64,000 bases of DNA from the NCBI RefSeq assembly GCF_028747985.1, contig NZ_CP118108.1:935501-999500 (forward strand), written 5' to 3'. The position numbers and the translations under genes were made by a program. The notes beneath the pieces were generated by a model. The model saw nothing but the letters and a program-made list of their open reading frames with translations, did no database searches and was not told the DNA's origin. This DNA is from Paenibacillus urinalis. GTDB lineage: Bacteria; Bacillota; Bacilli; Paenibacillales; Paenibacillaceae. Each line of letters opens with the position of its first letter. Within the stretch, counting starts at the first letter, position 1. Positions 7,835 through 16,929 of this stretch are shown in pieces.

Positions 7835-10231
7835 TTACTCAGGCACACCTTGGGTAACCCCATGGGTGTAAGTGAGCCAAGGCGTATCTAACGCCCCTCC
7901 ACCGGGATTATAGGTGAAGAAGTACTCAACCGTATCACCTTGCTGGAGGTTATTTACGGTGTAGGTGTAATTCCCATTCCCTGTGGAGCTCATAGCGACG
8001 TTCAATTGACCACCGTTGTTCACCTTATAGTGTAAATCCGCAAATGTTGCACCATTCACATAGAACTGCAAATCATCTCCTAGGATTTTCAGCCCCTTAA
8101 CCTCATCTCCAACGACAGAGATCGGTTCGGGTTCAGTAGGGTCTGTTGGGTCCGTAGGGTCCGGATTCGAGCTGCCTTCCTTGTAGACTCGGACATAATC
8201 TACCTGCATGGAGGCAGGAATATCGCCGGGATTCGGTGTCTGTCCACCGTCAAAGCTTCCGCCAACCGCAAGATTCATAATGAGATAGAAAGGCTCATCG
8301 AATGGTGCATTCGGATTGTCCGGTGCAGCAGTGGAGTACCACTGCTCTCTGGTCACTTTGAAGAAGAACTTGCCGTCCACATACCATTTAATGTTGTCTT
8401 CTTCCCATACGACAGAATACACGTGATAATCATTTGCGAAGGTCTGGCCTTCCGGGAAGTGATACTCTCCTGAGAGATGCCGGTTGGCTGGCCATTGTCC
8501 GCCAAAATGCACAGCGCCGCTGGTTGAGCCTGGCAAGCGTCCTCTGGCTTCCATAACATCGATCTCACCGGATGATGCCCATACCCCATAAGGACTGTTC
8601 TCTGGGAGCATCCACAAGGCTGGCCAGATTCCGTTGCCTGTCGGCAGCTTCGCACGGAAATCCACTCTGCCATATTCGAGAGAGAACTTATTCTTTGTAT
8701 TTATCTTACCGGATGAGTATTGTGCATACCGACTTGGGTCTTGTGGGAAGGATTTTGGCTCGTTCAAGGCTTTGATGTTAAGATTTCCATCTTGAACAAA
8801 GACATTCTGTGTACTATTCGTGTAATGCTGCAGCTCGGAGTTACCCCAGCCCCAGGTGTTCGGGTCATCATTAAGATAATATCCTGTTTCATAGCTCCAC
8901 TTGCTGGTATCGAGTGCGGATCCATTAAATTCATCTCGCCAGATGAGATTCATGCCTTGAATGTCGGGATTGCTTGGCGAGCCAATTGCGATATCTTCTT
9001 GATCTGTTACATCTGGACGCGGTGCATCGGGATTGCCAATAAAGGTATAAACCACGTAATTATTGCCGATATTGCCGCCTTTCTGACCGTTCAGCGGGTA
9101 GCCGATTCGAATCTGCATGTCCTCCTGGATGGGCTGAAACCATAGGCCGTAGATGTGATCTGCCCAATAGCCCCACTGATTGGCGTCTGACATGTTGTTA
9201 TATCCGCTCGAAGCGTAAGTAAACCCGCTCTGACTAGATTGATCCAGGTTTATCCATACTCCGCCAACGTTGATCTGGTATACAAAATTACCGAGCTCGG
9301 TTCCTACAGCAGCGCCCCCATCGATTTTGGGAAGAGGAATACCAATGGCGCCGCTCTCATCTGCTGTAAAGGTTGTTCCTTCATAAGGTGTGAGTACATA
9401 TGAGTTTCTTACCGGCTCATTAAAAGTAATCGTGTAAACAACGTTAGCACCCGACGTTTTAGATTCTAGCTTGACGTGGATTGACTCGGTTACATTGAAC
9501 CAGAATCCGCCGCCGCCATCGGTAAATTGACCAAAGTTCTGATCGTAGATCCAGCCGCTGGCTGCATTGTTGTCAATATCAATCCACTCTGTGTCATTGA
9601 CAGGCTTGACGTAGACCTTCAGATCGTCTGCTACGGCTTGATAGGTTACAGCGGGATCATTATTAAAAGTAGGATAGGTAAAGCCTGCACCGCCAGTATA
9701 TCCTGCCGTGATCTGCGGTCCTTGAGTCGGGGTCATTGCAGTGATAGTTGTTTTGTTGATGTTATTGAACACGAGCGTATATTCCAGCGTAGCTCCTGTT
9801 GTCTTGGAGTACAGCTGAAGCTCTGTTGTAGAGGAAAGGGTAAACCAAAAGCCATTGAAGCCGCCATCGCTCCAGTGCCCCCAGTTTTGGTTGTAAGTAA
9901 AGCTGTCGATACTATCAATATCAACCCAGCTGCCATTGACCTTTACCTTAACTCCCAAATCTTGAGCAACTTCATTCCATGTAACAGCGCCTCCGTTAAA
10001 TACCGGCATGACAAAACCATAGCTGGCCTGCCCAACGCCCGAGTTAGTAATGACAGGCCCGTCGGCCGCAGAGAAGTAGGTCATAGAGGTAATTGCAGGA
10101 TCTGCTTCTTCAGCCGCGTGAACATTCGAGGCGGGCAGCAGGGTGAAGGTAGTGATTAGAATTGTGGTTAAGAATAAACTGAATACGGCGTGCAAAATAC
10201 TTTTCTCCGTAGCATGACGACGATGCTTCAT
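7835..10231 (-). CDS. Secreted GH16 endo-beta-1,3-glucanase (laminarinase) with CBM56-like module
   Basis: 798 residues. A signal peptide (residues 1-40, ending SNVHAA) is followed by three related ~110-residue beta-rich repeats (about 45-150, 160-275 and 280-400), each with a W/FxF tail. The GH16 catalytic domain (~425-690) carries the ExDxxE active site in GEIDVMEARG near residue 558, plus GIWPALWMLPEN and WYVDGKFFFKV. A PDPTDPTDPTEPEP linker leads to a C-terminal beta-1,3-glucan binding module resembling CBM56. It should hydrolyse laminarin, curdlan or fungal cell-wall glucan outside the cell. The ATG at 10231 has GGGAGG upstream. A cre-like site lies ~50 nt before the start, suggesting catabolite repression. 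Confidence 0.9.
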   Translation of the reverse strand: MKHRRHATEKSILHAVFSLFLTTILITTFTLLPASNVHAAEEADPAITSMTYFSAADGPVITNSGVGQASYGFVMPVFNGGAVTWNEVAQDLGVKVKVNGSWVDIDSIDSFTYNQNWGHWSDGGFNGFWFTLSSTTELQLYSKTTGATLEYTLVFNNINKTTITAMTPTQGPQITAGYTGGAGFTYPTFNNDPAVTYQAVADDLKVYVKPVNDTEWIDIDNNAASGWIYDQNFGQFTDGGGGFWFNVTESIHVKLESKTSGANVVYTITFNEPVRNSYVLTPYEGTTFTADESGAIGIPLPKIDGGAAVGTELGNFVYQINVGGVWINLDQSSQSGFTYASSGYNNMSDANQWGYWADHIYGLWFQPIQEDMQIRIGYPLNGQKGGNIGNNYVVYTFIGNPDAPRPDVTDQEDIAIGSPSNPDIQGMNLIWRDEFNGSALDTSKWSYETGYYLNDDPNTWGWGNSELQHYTNSTQNVFVQDGNLNIKALNEPKSFPQDPSRYAQYSSGKINTKNKFSLEYGRVDFRAKLPTGNGIWPALWMLPENSPYGVWASSGEIDVMEARGRLPGSTSGAVHFGGQWPANRHLSGEYHFPEGQTFANDYHVYSVVWEEDNIKWYVDGKFFFKVTREQWYSTAAPDNPNAPFDEPFYLIMNLAVGGSFDGGQTPNPGDIPASMQVDYVRVYKEGSSNPDPTDPTDPTEPEPISVVGDEVKGLKILGDDLQFYVNGATFADLHYKVNNGGQLNVAMSSTGNGNYTYTVNNLQQGDTVEYFFTYNPGGGALDTPWLTYTHGVTQGVPE

Positions 10232-10281
10232 AAATAACCTCCCTCAAAAAAGTAGATGCTCCCCAGTGGAAAAACCTGTTT

Positions 10282-10295
10282 GGTAAACGCTTCCA
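10282..10295 (-). promoter_or_regulatory. cre-like (CcpA/LacI-type) operator upstream of the GH16 gene
   Basis: On the minus strand the site reads TGGAAGCGTTTACC, one mismatch from the cre consensus TGNAANCGNWWNCA, flanked by TTT/AAA. It sits ~50 nt upstream of the laminarinase start, downstream of a TAAAAT -10-like box, a roadblock position. A dedicated LacI-type regulator is the alternative. Confidence 0.5.
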
Positions 10296-10391
10296 AATGG
10301 GGGCGACTTTATTTTATCCAATAACATTTGGGGATGAACAGGTCGCATTTTTTGGATTTCGTCACATTATTTCGGTTTTTCAAGTCTATCA

Positions 10392-10893
10392 GTGGAATTT
10401 TTGGAAGACGAACGACTTTTGTGATAGTAACCGGAGAGAGGCAGCCAAAAATGGAACGTGCGCTTTGATGCATCCTCGAGATACCTACAAAACCACCCAA
10501 GTGGAATTTTTGGAAGACGAACGACTTTTGCGATAGCAACCGAGAGAGGCAGCCAAAAATGGAACGTGCGCTTTGAAGCATCTTCGAGATACCTACAAAA
10601 CCACCCAAGTGGAATTTTTGGATGACGAATGACTTTTGCGATAGCAACCGGAGAGAGGCAGCCAAAAATGGAACGTCCGCTTTGATGCATCTCCGAGATA
10701 CCTACAAAACCACCCAAGTGGAATTTTTGGAAGACGAACGACTTTTGCGATAGCAACCGGAGAGAGGCAGCCAAAAATGGAACGTCCGCTTTGATGCATC
10801 TCCGAGATACCTACAAAACCACCCAAGTGGAATTTTTGGATGACGAATGACTTTTGCGATAGCAACCGGAGAGAGGCAGCCAAAAATGGAACG
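10392..10893. repeat. Tandem repeat array 1, ~109-bp unit, 5 copies (last partial)
   Basis: Copies of GTGGAATTTTTGG start at 10392, 10501, 10609, 10718 and 10827, giving periods of 109, 108, 109 and 109 bp. Units are nearly identical and share the array-specific GCGATAGCAACC variant. The unit contains an inverted pair TTTTTGG/CCAAAAA ~45 nt apart and CCAC-CCAA-GTGG at the unit junction. The array ends 11 bp before the promoter of the MerR gene. No unique spacers are present, so it is not CRISPR. Confidence 0.95.
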
Positions 10894-10903
10894 ACTGAAA
10901 CGC

Positions 10904-10934
10904 TTGAACCTAACGCAACGTGATGGATTATGAT
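10904..10934 (+). promoter_or_regulatory. MerR-type promoter with 19-bp spacer
   Basis: TTGAAC (10904-10909), 19 bp, TATGAT (10929-10934). An over-long 19-bp spacer is the hallmark of promoters untwisted by MerR activators. The spacer contains an ACG-CAA-CGT dyad. It drives the adjacent MerR gene, so autoactivation is likely. Confidence 0.6.
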
Positions 10935-10954
10935 CAGTTCAGGGAGGTGAAGAA

Positions 10955-11719
10955 ATGCTGTACAAAGTGAAAGAAGTGGCAAAATTCACGGGAGTCACGA
11001 TAAGAACGCTGCATCACTACGACGAGATTGGACTGGTTAAGCCGGATGAAGTCACCGAGTCCGGTCACCGGCTGTATTCAGACGACAATTTGAAACGTCT
11101 GCAGCAGGTGCTGTTTTTTCGCGAGATCGGGTTCTCGCTGCAGGAGATCGGACCGATTCTGGATAGGCCGGATTTCGACCGAAGGGGAGCGCTTGCCGCG
11201 CATAAAGAGCTGCTCTTGGAACAAAAGAGACGGCTTGAGGAATTGATCGATACCGTCGATCGAACGTTAGAAGAGGAGAATGGGGGAATGACAATGTCAA
11301 AGGAAGAGATGTTTAACGGCTTTGATATGAAACCTATTGAAGAGCACAAGGCGAAGTATTCACAGGAAGCGAAGGAGAAGTACGGAGCTGAGATGGTCAC
11401 GCAGACTGAGCGCAGAACAGATGCCTACACGGAGCAGGACTGGGCGAGAATTCACGCCAGAAATAAAGAGATTAACGACAAGATTGAAGGCGCGATGGAT
11501 CTGGGGCCGGCAAATGCTCAAGTACAGGAGGGGGTTGCTGAGCTTCGTCAGGAGATTACAAACAACTACTACGACTGTACACCCGAGATTTTTCGTGGCC
11601 TGGCCGACCTGTATGTGGAGGATTCAAGATTTACGAAAAATATTGAAAAAGGGAGAACTCCAGGATACGCTGCATTCCTTAGAGAAGCGATGATCATTTA
11701 CTGTGATAGCTTAAAGTAA
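10955..11719 (+). CDS. MerR-family regulator with TipAS-type ligand domain (Mta/TipA-like)
   Basis: 254 residues. The N-terminal MerR winged helix (residues 1-70) shows VKEVAKFTGVTIRTLHHYDE and GLVKPDEVTESGHRLY. A coiled-coil linker (~80-110) is followed by a TipAS-like antibiotic-binding domain (~120-250) with YSQEAKEKYG and CTPEIFRGLADLYVEDSRF. Relatives TipAL and Mta bind drugs and activate multidrug or self-protection genes. The ATG at 10955 follows AGGGAGGTGA. The gene stands alone between two arrays of the same 109-bp repeat, with its own 19-bp-spacer promoter and a terminator. No transporter is adjacent, so its targets are elsewhere or it acts only on itself. Confidence 0.88.
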   Translation: MLYKVKEVAKFTGVTIRTLHHYDEIGLVKPDEVTESGHRLYSDDNLKRLQQVLFFREIGFSLQEIGPILDRPDFDRRGALAAHKELLLEQKRRLEELIDTVDRTLEEENGGMTMSKEEMFNGFDMKPIEEHKAKYSQEAKEKYGAEMVTQTERRTDAYTEQDWARIHARNKEINDKIEGAMDLGPANAQVQEGVAELRQEITNNYYDCTPEIFRGLADLYVEDSRFTKNIEKGRTPGYAAFLREAMIIYCDSLK

Positions 11720-11753
11720 GGGAAGAGAACTAAGAAATTAAAAAAATATGACT

Positions 11754-11799
11754 AAAGAGCTGTTTTGATACTTCTGGTAGGTATCAGAGCAGCTCTTTT
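11754..11799 (+). terminator. Rho-independent terminator of the MerR/TipAS gene
   Basis: AAAGAGCTG (11754-11762) and CAGCTCTTT (11790-11798) flank an inner GATAC/GTATC stem and lead into TTTT. Repeat array 2 begins directly after it. Confidence 0.75.
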
Positions 11800-11800
11800 G

Positions 11801-12551
11801 CATCCTCGAGATACCTACAAAACCACCTAAGTGGAATTTTTGGATGACGAACGACTTTTGCGTGAGCAACCGGAGAGAGGCAGTCAAAAATGAAACGCCC
11901 GCTTTGATGCATCCTCGAGATACCCACAAAACCACCTAAGTGGAATTTTTGGATGACGAACGACTTTTGCGTGAGCAACCGGAGAGAGGCAGTCAAAAAT
12001 GAAACGCCCGCTTTGATGCATCCTCGAGATACCTACCAAACCACCTAAGTGGAATTTTTGGATGACGAACGACTTTTGCGTGAGCAACCGGAGAGAGACA
12101 GCCAAAAATGAAACGCCCGCTTTGATGCATCCTCGAGATACCCACAAAACCATCTAAGTGGAATTTTTGGATGACGAACGACTTTTGCGTGAGCAACCGG
12201 AGAGAGACAGCCAAAAATGGAACGCCCGCTTTGATCCTCCCTCGAGATACCCACAAAACCACCCAAGTGGAATTTTTGGATGACGAACGACTTTTGCGTG
12301 AGCAACCGGAGAGAGGCAGTCAAAAATGAAACGCCCGCTTTGATGCATCCTCGAGATACCCACAAAACCACCCAAGTGGAATTTTTGGATGACGAACGAC
12401 TTTTGCGTGAGCAACCGGAGAGAGACAGCCAAAAATGGAACGCCCGCTTTGATCCTCCCTCGAGATACCCACAAAACCACCCAAGTGGAATTTTTGGATG
12501 ACGAACGACTTTTGCGTGAGCAACCGGAGAGAGACAGCCAAAAATTGAACG
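11801..12551. repeat. Tandem repeat array 2, 109-bp unit, 7 copies
   Basis: GTGGAATTTTTGG starts at 11831, 11940, 12049, 12158, 12267, 12376 and 12485, an exact 109-bp period. The array opens with a partial unit (CATCCTCGAG...) and closes, like array 1, within CCAAAAAT-GAACG. Copies share the GCGTGAGCAACC variant that differs from array 1, and vary between GCAGTC and ACAGCC and between GATGCATCC and GATCCTCCC. Array 2 lies between the MerR terminator and dgk. Confidence 0.95.
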
Positions 12552-12654
12552 TTTAATAGTTCCTGATTTTAGTGCTCTCACGCGGACCTCAACTTGTGAT
12601 ACAATAAACTGTCTATAAATGATTAATCGGCATGATAACTACAGGAGGATTCAC

Positions 12655-13278
12655 ATGAGCACAGGTTCCTTTATCGCTGTTGAGGGCCCGATCGGGGCTG
12701 GTAAAACGACGCTGTCCACAATGCTGTCACAGGAGCTGAATATTCCGCTGCTGAAGGAGATTGTGGAGGAGAATCCGTTTCTCGGCAAGTTCTATGACAA
12801 CATTGAAGAGTGGAGCTTTCAGCTGGAAATGTTCTTCTTATGCAATCGTTATAAGCAGCTGGAAGATACGACAACGAAATATATTCAGCATGGTCAGCAG
12901 GTCATATCCGACTACCATATCTACAAAAATCTGATCTTTGCCCAGCGTACGCTCTCCGGTGTGAAATGGGAAAAGTATCGTCAAATTTATCACATTCTTA
13001 CAGGTGATCTTCCGAAACCGGATTTGATTATATATATTAGGGCTGATCTTCAGACACTCTTGAAGCGTATCCAAATGCGGGGAAGGTCGTTTGAGCAAAA
13101 TATGGATACCGCCTATTTAGAGCAGCTGATTATTGACTATGATCATGCAATGGCATCCCTTGCTGAGAGTGAGCCTGATACCAAAATTATTACGATCGAC
13201 GGGAATCAGATTGATTTTGTAACGCATCGCGAGCAATTTGACCTGATTGTGTCCGAAGTAAAGGAGTATATTAAATGA
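12655..13278 (+). CDS. dgk: Deoxyguanosine kinase
   Basis: 207 residues, a P-loop nucleoside kinase of the dNK family. The Walker A is EGPIGAGKTTLS near residue 10. NPFLGKFYDNIEEWSFQLEMFF and SDYHIYKNLIFAQRTL follow the B. subtilis Dgk pattern, with a lid RGRSFEQ. It phosphorylates deoxyguanosine (and deoxyinosine) for dNTP salvage in the cytosol. ATG 12655 follows ACAGGAGGA; an earlier in-frame ATG at 12619 lacks a site. It overlaps the next gene by ATGA, so the pair is translationally coupled. Confidence 0.93.
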   Translation: MSTGSFIAVEGPIGAGKTTLSTMLSQELNIPLLKEIVEENPFLGKFYDNIEEWSFQLEMFFLCNRYKQLEDTTTKYIQHGQQVISDYHIYKNLIFAQRTLSGVKWEKYRQIYHILTGDLPKPDLIIYIRADLQTLLKRIQMRGRSFEQNMDTAYLEQLIIDYDHAMASLAESEPDTKIITIDGNQIDFVTHREQFDLIVSEVKEYIK

Positions 13279-13931
13279 GTGAAATACAAATTCCGGCTAA
13301 CGCCTTAATTACGGTTGCAGGAACAGTAGGTGTGGGTAAATCGACCCTTACCGCTGCGCTTGCAGAGCGGCTCGGATTCAAGACATCCTTGGAGAAGGTC
13401 GATCACAATCCTTATCTGGAGAAGTTCTATCATGACTTTGAAAGATGGAGCTTCCATCTTCAGATTTATTTTCTGGCTGAACGTTTTAAAGAGCAGAAAA
13501 GTATATTTGAAGCTGGTGGCGGATATGTTCAGGACCGTTCCATATATGAGGACACCGGAATATTTGCACAAATGCATGCAGACAAAGGCACAATGAGCGA
13601 GACAGATTTTGAGACGTATTCCAGCCTGTTTGAGGCAATGGTCATGACACCCTATTTTCCTCATCCGGACATTCTCATCTATCTGGAAGGCAGTCTGCCT
13701 TCGATATTAAATCGAATTAAAGAGCGCGGTCGGGAGATGGAAATTCAGACTGATCCGGCATATTGGGAAGAGATGCATGAGCGCTATGCAAAATGGATTG
13801 GCGGCTTTACCGCCTGCCCTGTGCTTAGGCTGAACATTGATGAGTACGATGTGCATGATCCGGCTTCCTTGGACAGTATTCTGAAAGAAGTAGAGCAGAT
13901 TATTCAAACTTCGAGGAGCGTTCAGCAATAG
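13275..13931 (+). CDS. dck: Deoxyadenosine/deoxycytidine kinase
   Basis: 218 residues. The P-loop GTVGVGKSTLT near residue 15 is followed by the DNK signature HNPYLEKFYHDFERWSFHL. The catalytic QDRSIYEDTGIFA and RGREMEIQ lid match B. subtilis Dck closely. It supplies dAMP and dCMP by salvage and complements Dgk encoded immediately upstream; ATG 13275 overlaps the dgk stop. No separate promoter is visible. The 276-bp gap after it is AT-rich and holds only the promoter region of the symporter gene. Confidence 0.94.
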   Translation: MSEIQIPANALITVAGTVGVGKSTLTAALAERLGFKTSLEKVDHNPYLEKFYHDFERWSFHLQIYFLAERFKEQKSIFEAGGGYVQDRSIYEDTGIFAQMHADKGTMSETDFETYSSLFEAMVMTPYFPHPDILIYLEGSLPSILNRIKERGREMEIQTDPAYWEEMHERYAKWIGGFTACPVLRLNIDEYDVHDPASLDSILKEVEQIIQTSRSVQQ

Positions 13932-14207
13932 ATTGATTAGGATGCTTGAATATAGGTAAGCGAACTTGTGCACTATTAAATATAAATGAATAAAAGGCGT
14001 ATTTAGTCGTATCTTTGTCAGTAAAGCATGGTTTTAACGGATATTTGTGAATTTCACTAGATATTTAAATAGGTCTACGGACTTATAACTTGCTATTACT
14101 AACATTTTTATGTATACGGATGTTCATCTATCTTGTATAATATCAAAAAATTTAGAAAAAAGAGTCTTAATATAGTAAGGCTTTCTTCAAGAGAGATGGA
14201 GGACATC

Positions 14208-15560
14208 ATGGTACCAAAACAGACGAATCAGTTGGATACACCGGGTACAAAAGAGCGATTTTCTTCAACAGGCTTTATTTTGGCCGCAATCGGCAGTGCA
14301 GTAGGACTGGGTAATATGTGGAAGTTTCCTTATATTACAGGTCAGTATGGCGGTGGAGCCTTCTTCCTGCTCTTTATTGCTTGTCTGCTCGTTGTAGGCT
14401 TGCCTGTATTGCTCGCGGAGCTTGCGATTGGACGTGCAGGACGCGGCAGTGCATCTTCTTCCTTTGTCAAAGCTGGCGGAGGAAAAATTTGGGGCGTATT
14501 CGGGCTATTATCCGTAATTGCGCCATTCGTTATTATGACATTCTATTCACTCGTCGCAGGCTGGACGCTTCACTATGCTGTGCTGTCCTTCAGTGGACAA
14601 CTGTTTAACAATAGCGATTTTGGTGGACAGTTCAGTTCCTTCACGGGCGGTTATATGCCGATCGTATGGGGAGCTATCGTGGCTGTAATTACGGGCTTCG
14701 TTGTCGTCAAAGGAATCTCCGGCGGGATCGAGAAATTTAACAAGGTTCTCATTCCAGGTATGCTGGTACTGCTCGTCATCCTTATGATTCGATCCATTAC
14801 GCTGCCGGGCGGTATGGAGGGAGTGTCCTTCTTCCTGTCACCGGATTTCTCGAAGCTGACACCGGAATCAGCGCTCGTCGCGCTTGGGCATGCTTTCTTC
14901 TCCCTGTCACTCGGGATGGGAACAATGATTACCTACGGTGCCTTTGTCAACCGTCAACAGTCGCTCGGATCAGCAACTATGGCTGTCGGGGCAGGGGATA
15001 TGCTGTACGCACTCATTGCCGGTTTGATTATTTTCCCAACGACATTTGCCTTTAATATTCCTGCGGATTCAGGACCAGGTCTTGTCTTTGTTGCTCTACC
15101 CGCGGCATTCTCCGCGATGCCGCTTGGCTGGTTGTTCGGGGGATTGTTCTTCGTCCTTCTCGGAATTGCAGCATTGACTTCTCTCGTATCTCTGCTTCAA
15201 GTGCCCGTTTCATATGCAATGGAGAAATGGAACTTGCGCCGCAGTACAGCGGTATGGATCATGGCTGGTCTAGTATTCCTGTTAAGTATTCCGTCCGCTT
15301 TATCCATGGGCCTTATGCCAGATCTTAAGATAAACAATATGCCAGTGTTTGACTTTGTTGATTTTGTAGCCTCTAACTGGTTCCTGCCGCTGAGTGGACT
15401 TGTTGTAACTCTGTTCGCGGGATACTTCTGGAAGAACGTTGCAGAAGAAGCAGGACTTACGCAGAAATGGTTCCGTATATGGCTGTTCATGCTTCGCTAT
15501 ATCGCACCTATTCTGGTGTTGTTCGTCTTCCTGTACTCAGCACAGATTATTAAATTGTAA
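14208..15560 (+). CDS. Sodium-dependent transporter of the neurotransmitter:sodium symporter family
   Basis: 450 residues, polytopic. The NSS signature GSAVGLGNMWKFPY occurs at the start of TM1, and GGGAFFLLFIACLLVVGLP continues in TM2. About 11-12 hydrophobic segments follow. LeuT-fold proteins of this family take up amino acids with Na+; the substrate cannot be inferred. ATG 14208 follows ATGGAGGA; an in-frame ATG at 14196 lies within that site. It is monocistronic, with a good terminator downstream. Confidence 0.9.
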   Translation: MVPKQTNQLDTPGTKERFSSTGFILAAIGSAVGLGNMWKFPYITGQYGGGAFFLLFIACLLVVGLPVLLAELAIGRAGRGSASSSFVKAGGGKIWGVFGLLSVIAPFVIMTFYSLVAGWTLHYAVLSFSGQLFNNSDFGGQFSSFTGGYMPIVWGAIVAVITGFVVVKGISGGIEKFNKVLIPGMLVLLVILMIRSITLPGGMEGVSFFLSPDFSKLTPESALVALGHAFFSLSLGMGTMITYGAFVNRQQSLGSATMAVGAGDMLYALIAGLIIFPTTFAFNIPADSGPGLVFVALPAAFSAMPLGWLFGGLFFVLLGIAALTSLVSLLQVPVSYAMEKWNLRRSTAVWIMAGLVFLLSIPSALSMGLMPDLKINNMPVFDFVDFVASNWFLPLSGLVVTLFAGYFWKNVAEEAGLTQKWFRIWLFMLRYIAPILVLFVFLYSAQIIKL

Positions 15561-15600
15561 TACGGACGTATCAACATTCTGGAGATCATACTTTACGTAG

Positions 15601-15637
15601 AACCTCTTTCGCTGTAATGGCGAAGGAGGTTTTTTTA
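15601..15637 (+). terminator. Rho-independent terminator of the symporter gene
   Basis: AACCTCTTTCGC (15601-15612) pairs with GCGAAGGAGGTT (15620-15631), followed by a T-run. Confidence 0.85.
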
Positions 15638-15837
15638 TTTTGAATAAGGATACAGGGTTAAACTGTTAAAAATTACAATGTGAATATACAGGAGGATAGA
15701 ACAAATTTCGACAATCATTTGCCTAATCATCTGTTATATTGGTATGAAAGTTAATTTTTGCAGAAATGTGCATCTGTGTGCATTTGTATATATCTATATG
15801 TATCTAGAAGATTCAAAAGAGAGGGGCTCAAACGTTA

Positions 15838-16914
15838 ATGCGTTTGGAGAAAAAAGAAATATGGTTCATCTCCATCATCCTGATGCTGATCATAGCCTTG
15901 ATGATGATACTGATTAATATATGGAGCTCGGAGCAGCAGAATGCTGCTGAAGATCAGAGCCTGCCTGCAGCACAGAATGAAGAAGACTCAGGTATGGTTT
16001 TGGAGCCAGTAGAAGAATTGACGAAGCAAGAGGAAAGTGCTGATGCTTCTGAGAGTGAAGGTAACCTTAAATCCATGAATCCTCATTTTCCTGAAGATCT
16101 GCCTTTTCCTATTGAGAAGACAGAAGGTTATCTCGGGGATCAATTCCCGCTGGACAAGATGTCAGTGAAGAGAATCAGTATTATGGTCAGCTTGGATAAC
16201 GGGGTTAGAGGATACACGGTCTCGCCGCAGAGCTATCGCGTTCTGGTGCAGGGGCTGACTAGCCTCAATTTATCGACAGCGAAGACAGAGATGGATTCCT
16301 CGGCTGTCGCTTCTGACGTGTATATTCGCTTCAATCTCGATAATGAGATGTATTTTATTAAGTACAATCTGGATTCAAATACAGTAGAACTGAATGGTCA
16401 GCATTTCTATGCTTCTCGCAATCTGATGAGCTATCTTCATTTATTTTGCAGACCGGGTACGCTGCTCGGTATGTTCGGTGATATGAGGGGGATGGATGTA
16501 AGTGCAGAGGATGCGCCTGCGCCACGGGAAGATTTGACACGGGTCTACGACCCGGAACGGTTCAAGATCCAAGAGAAAAATTTCGCGGAATGGAGCCGTT
16601 ATATCAGCAGCAACGCCGATTATAAAGAAGCTTACCGGTACTATTCTGTCGGTGATAATCAAATGAAGACCGTTCGTATTCATGAAGAAGATGGTATCCT
16701 GTCAACCCCGTCAACGATTCTTTTTACGAAGAATAACGTCTCGTCCGCAGATGGCATCAGCATAGGGATGAGTGAGAAGGAGGTGCTCAGCATGCTGGGC
16801 AGCCCTCATCTTTCGCAGGGTAACAAGTGGAGTTATACTATAAATGATGATCTTAAGTTTAATTTGTATTTTACTGAAGAGAATCTAAGATATATAACGC
16901 TGACCGGCGAATGA
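15838..16914 (+). CDS. Membrane-anchored protein of unknown function
   Basis: 358 residues. An N-terminal membrane anchor (IWFISIILMLIIALMMILI, ~8-28) precedes an acidic, low-complexity spacer (~30-75, rich in E, S, A) and a globular extracytoplasmic part. The C-terminus has GISIGMSEKEVLSMLGSPH near residue 305, which resembles the turn of SmpA/OmlA (BamE-like) or copper-amine-oxidase-like repeats seen in Firmicute surface proteins. I do not recognise the family. ATG 15838 has AGAGGGG upstream. The next gene starts 15 nt downstream and is likely co-transcribed. Confidence 0.7.
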   Translation: MRLEKKEIWFISIILMLIIALMMILINIWSSEQQNAAEDQSLPAAQNEEDSGMVLEPVEELTKQEESADASESEGNLKSMNPHFPEDLPFPIEKTEGYLGDQFPLDKMSVKRISIMVSLDNGVRGYTVSPQSYRVLVQGLTSLNLSTAKTEMDSSAVASDVYIRFNLDNEMYFIKYNLDSNTVELNGQHFYASRNLMSYLHLFCRPGTLLGMFGDMRGMDVSAEDAPAPREDLTRVYDPERFKIQEKNFAEWSRYISSNADYKEAYRYYSVGDNQMKTVRIHEEDGILSTPSTILFTKNNVSSADGISIGMSEKEVLSMLGSPHLSQGNKWSYTINDDLKFNLYFTEENLRYITLTGE

Positions 16915-16929
16915 AAGGGTAAATAGGAT

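Noticed and set aside
10309..10982. Overlapping minus-strand ORFs of 118-135 codons across repeat array 1
   Set aside because: They are the same repeat read in shifting frames (109-bp period) with no ribosome binding sites; not genes.
10392..12551. CRISPR array
   Set aside because: The whole 109-bp unit is repeated; there are no short repeats separated by unique spacers and no cas genes nearby.
11738..12581. Overlapping minus-strand ORFs up to 178 codons across repeat array 2
   Set aside because: Same reason: frame-shifted readings of one repeated unit.
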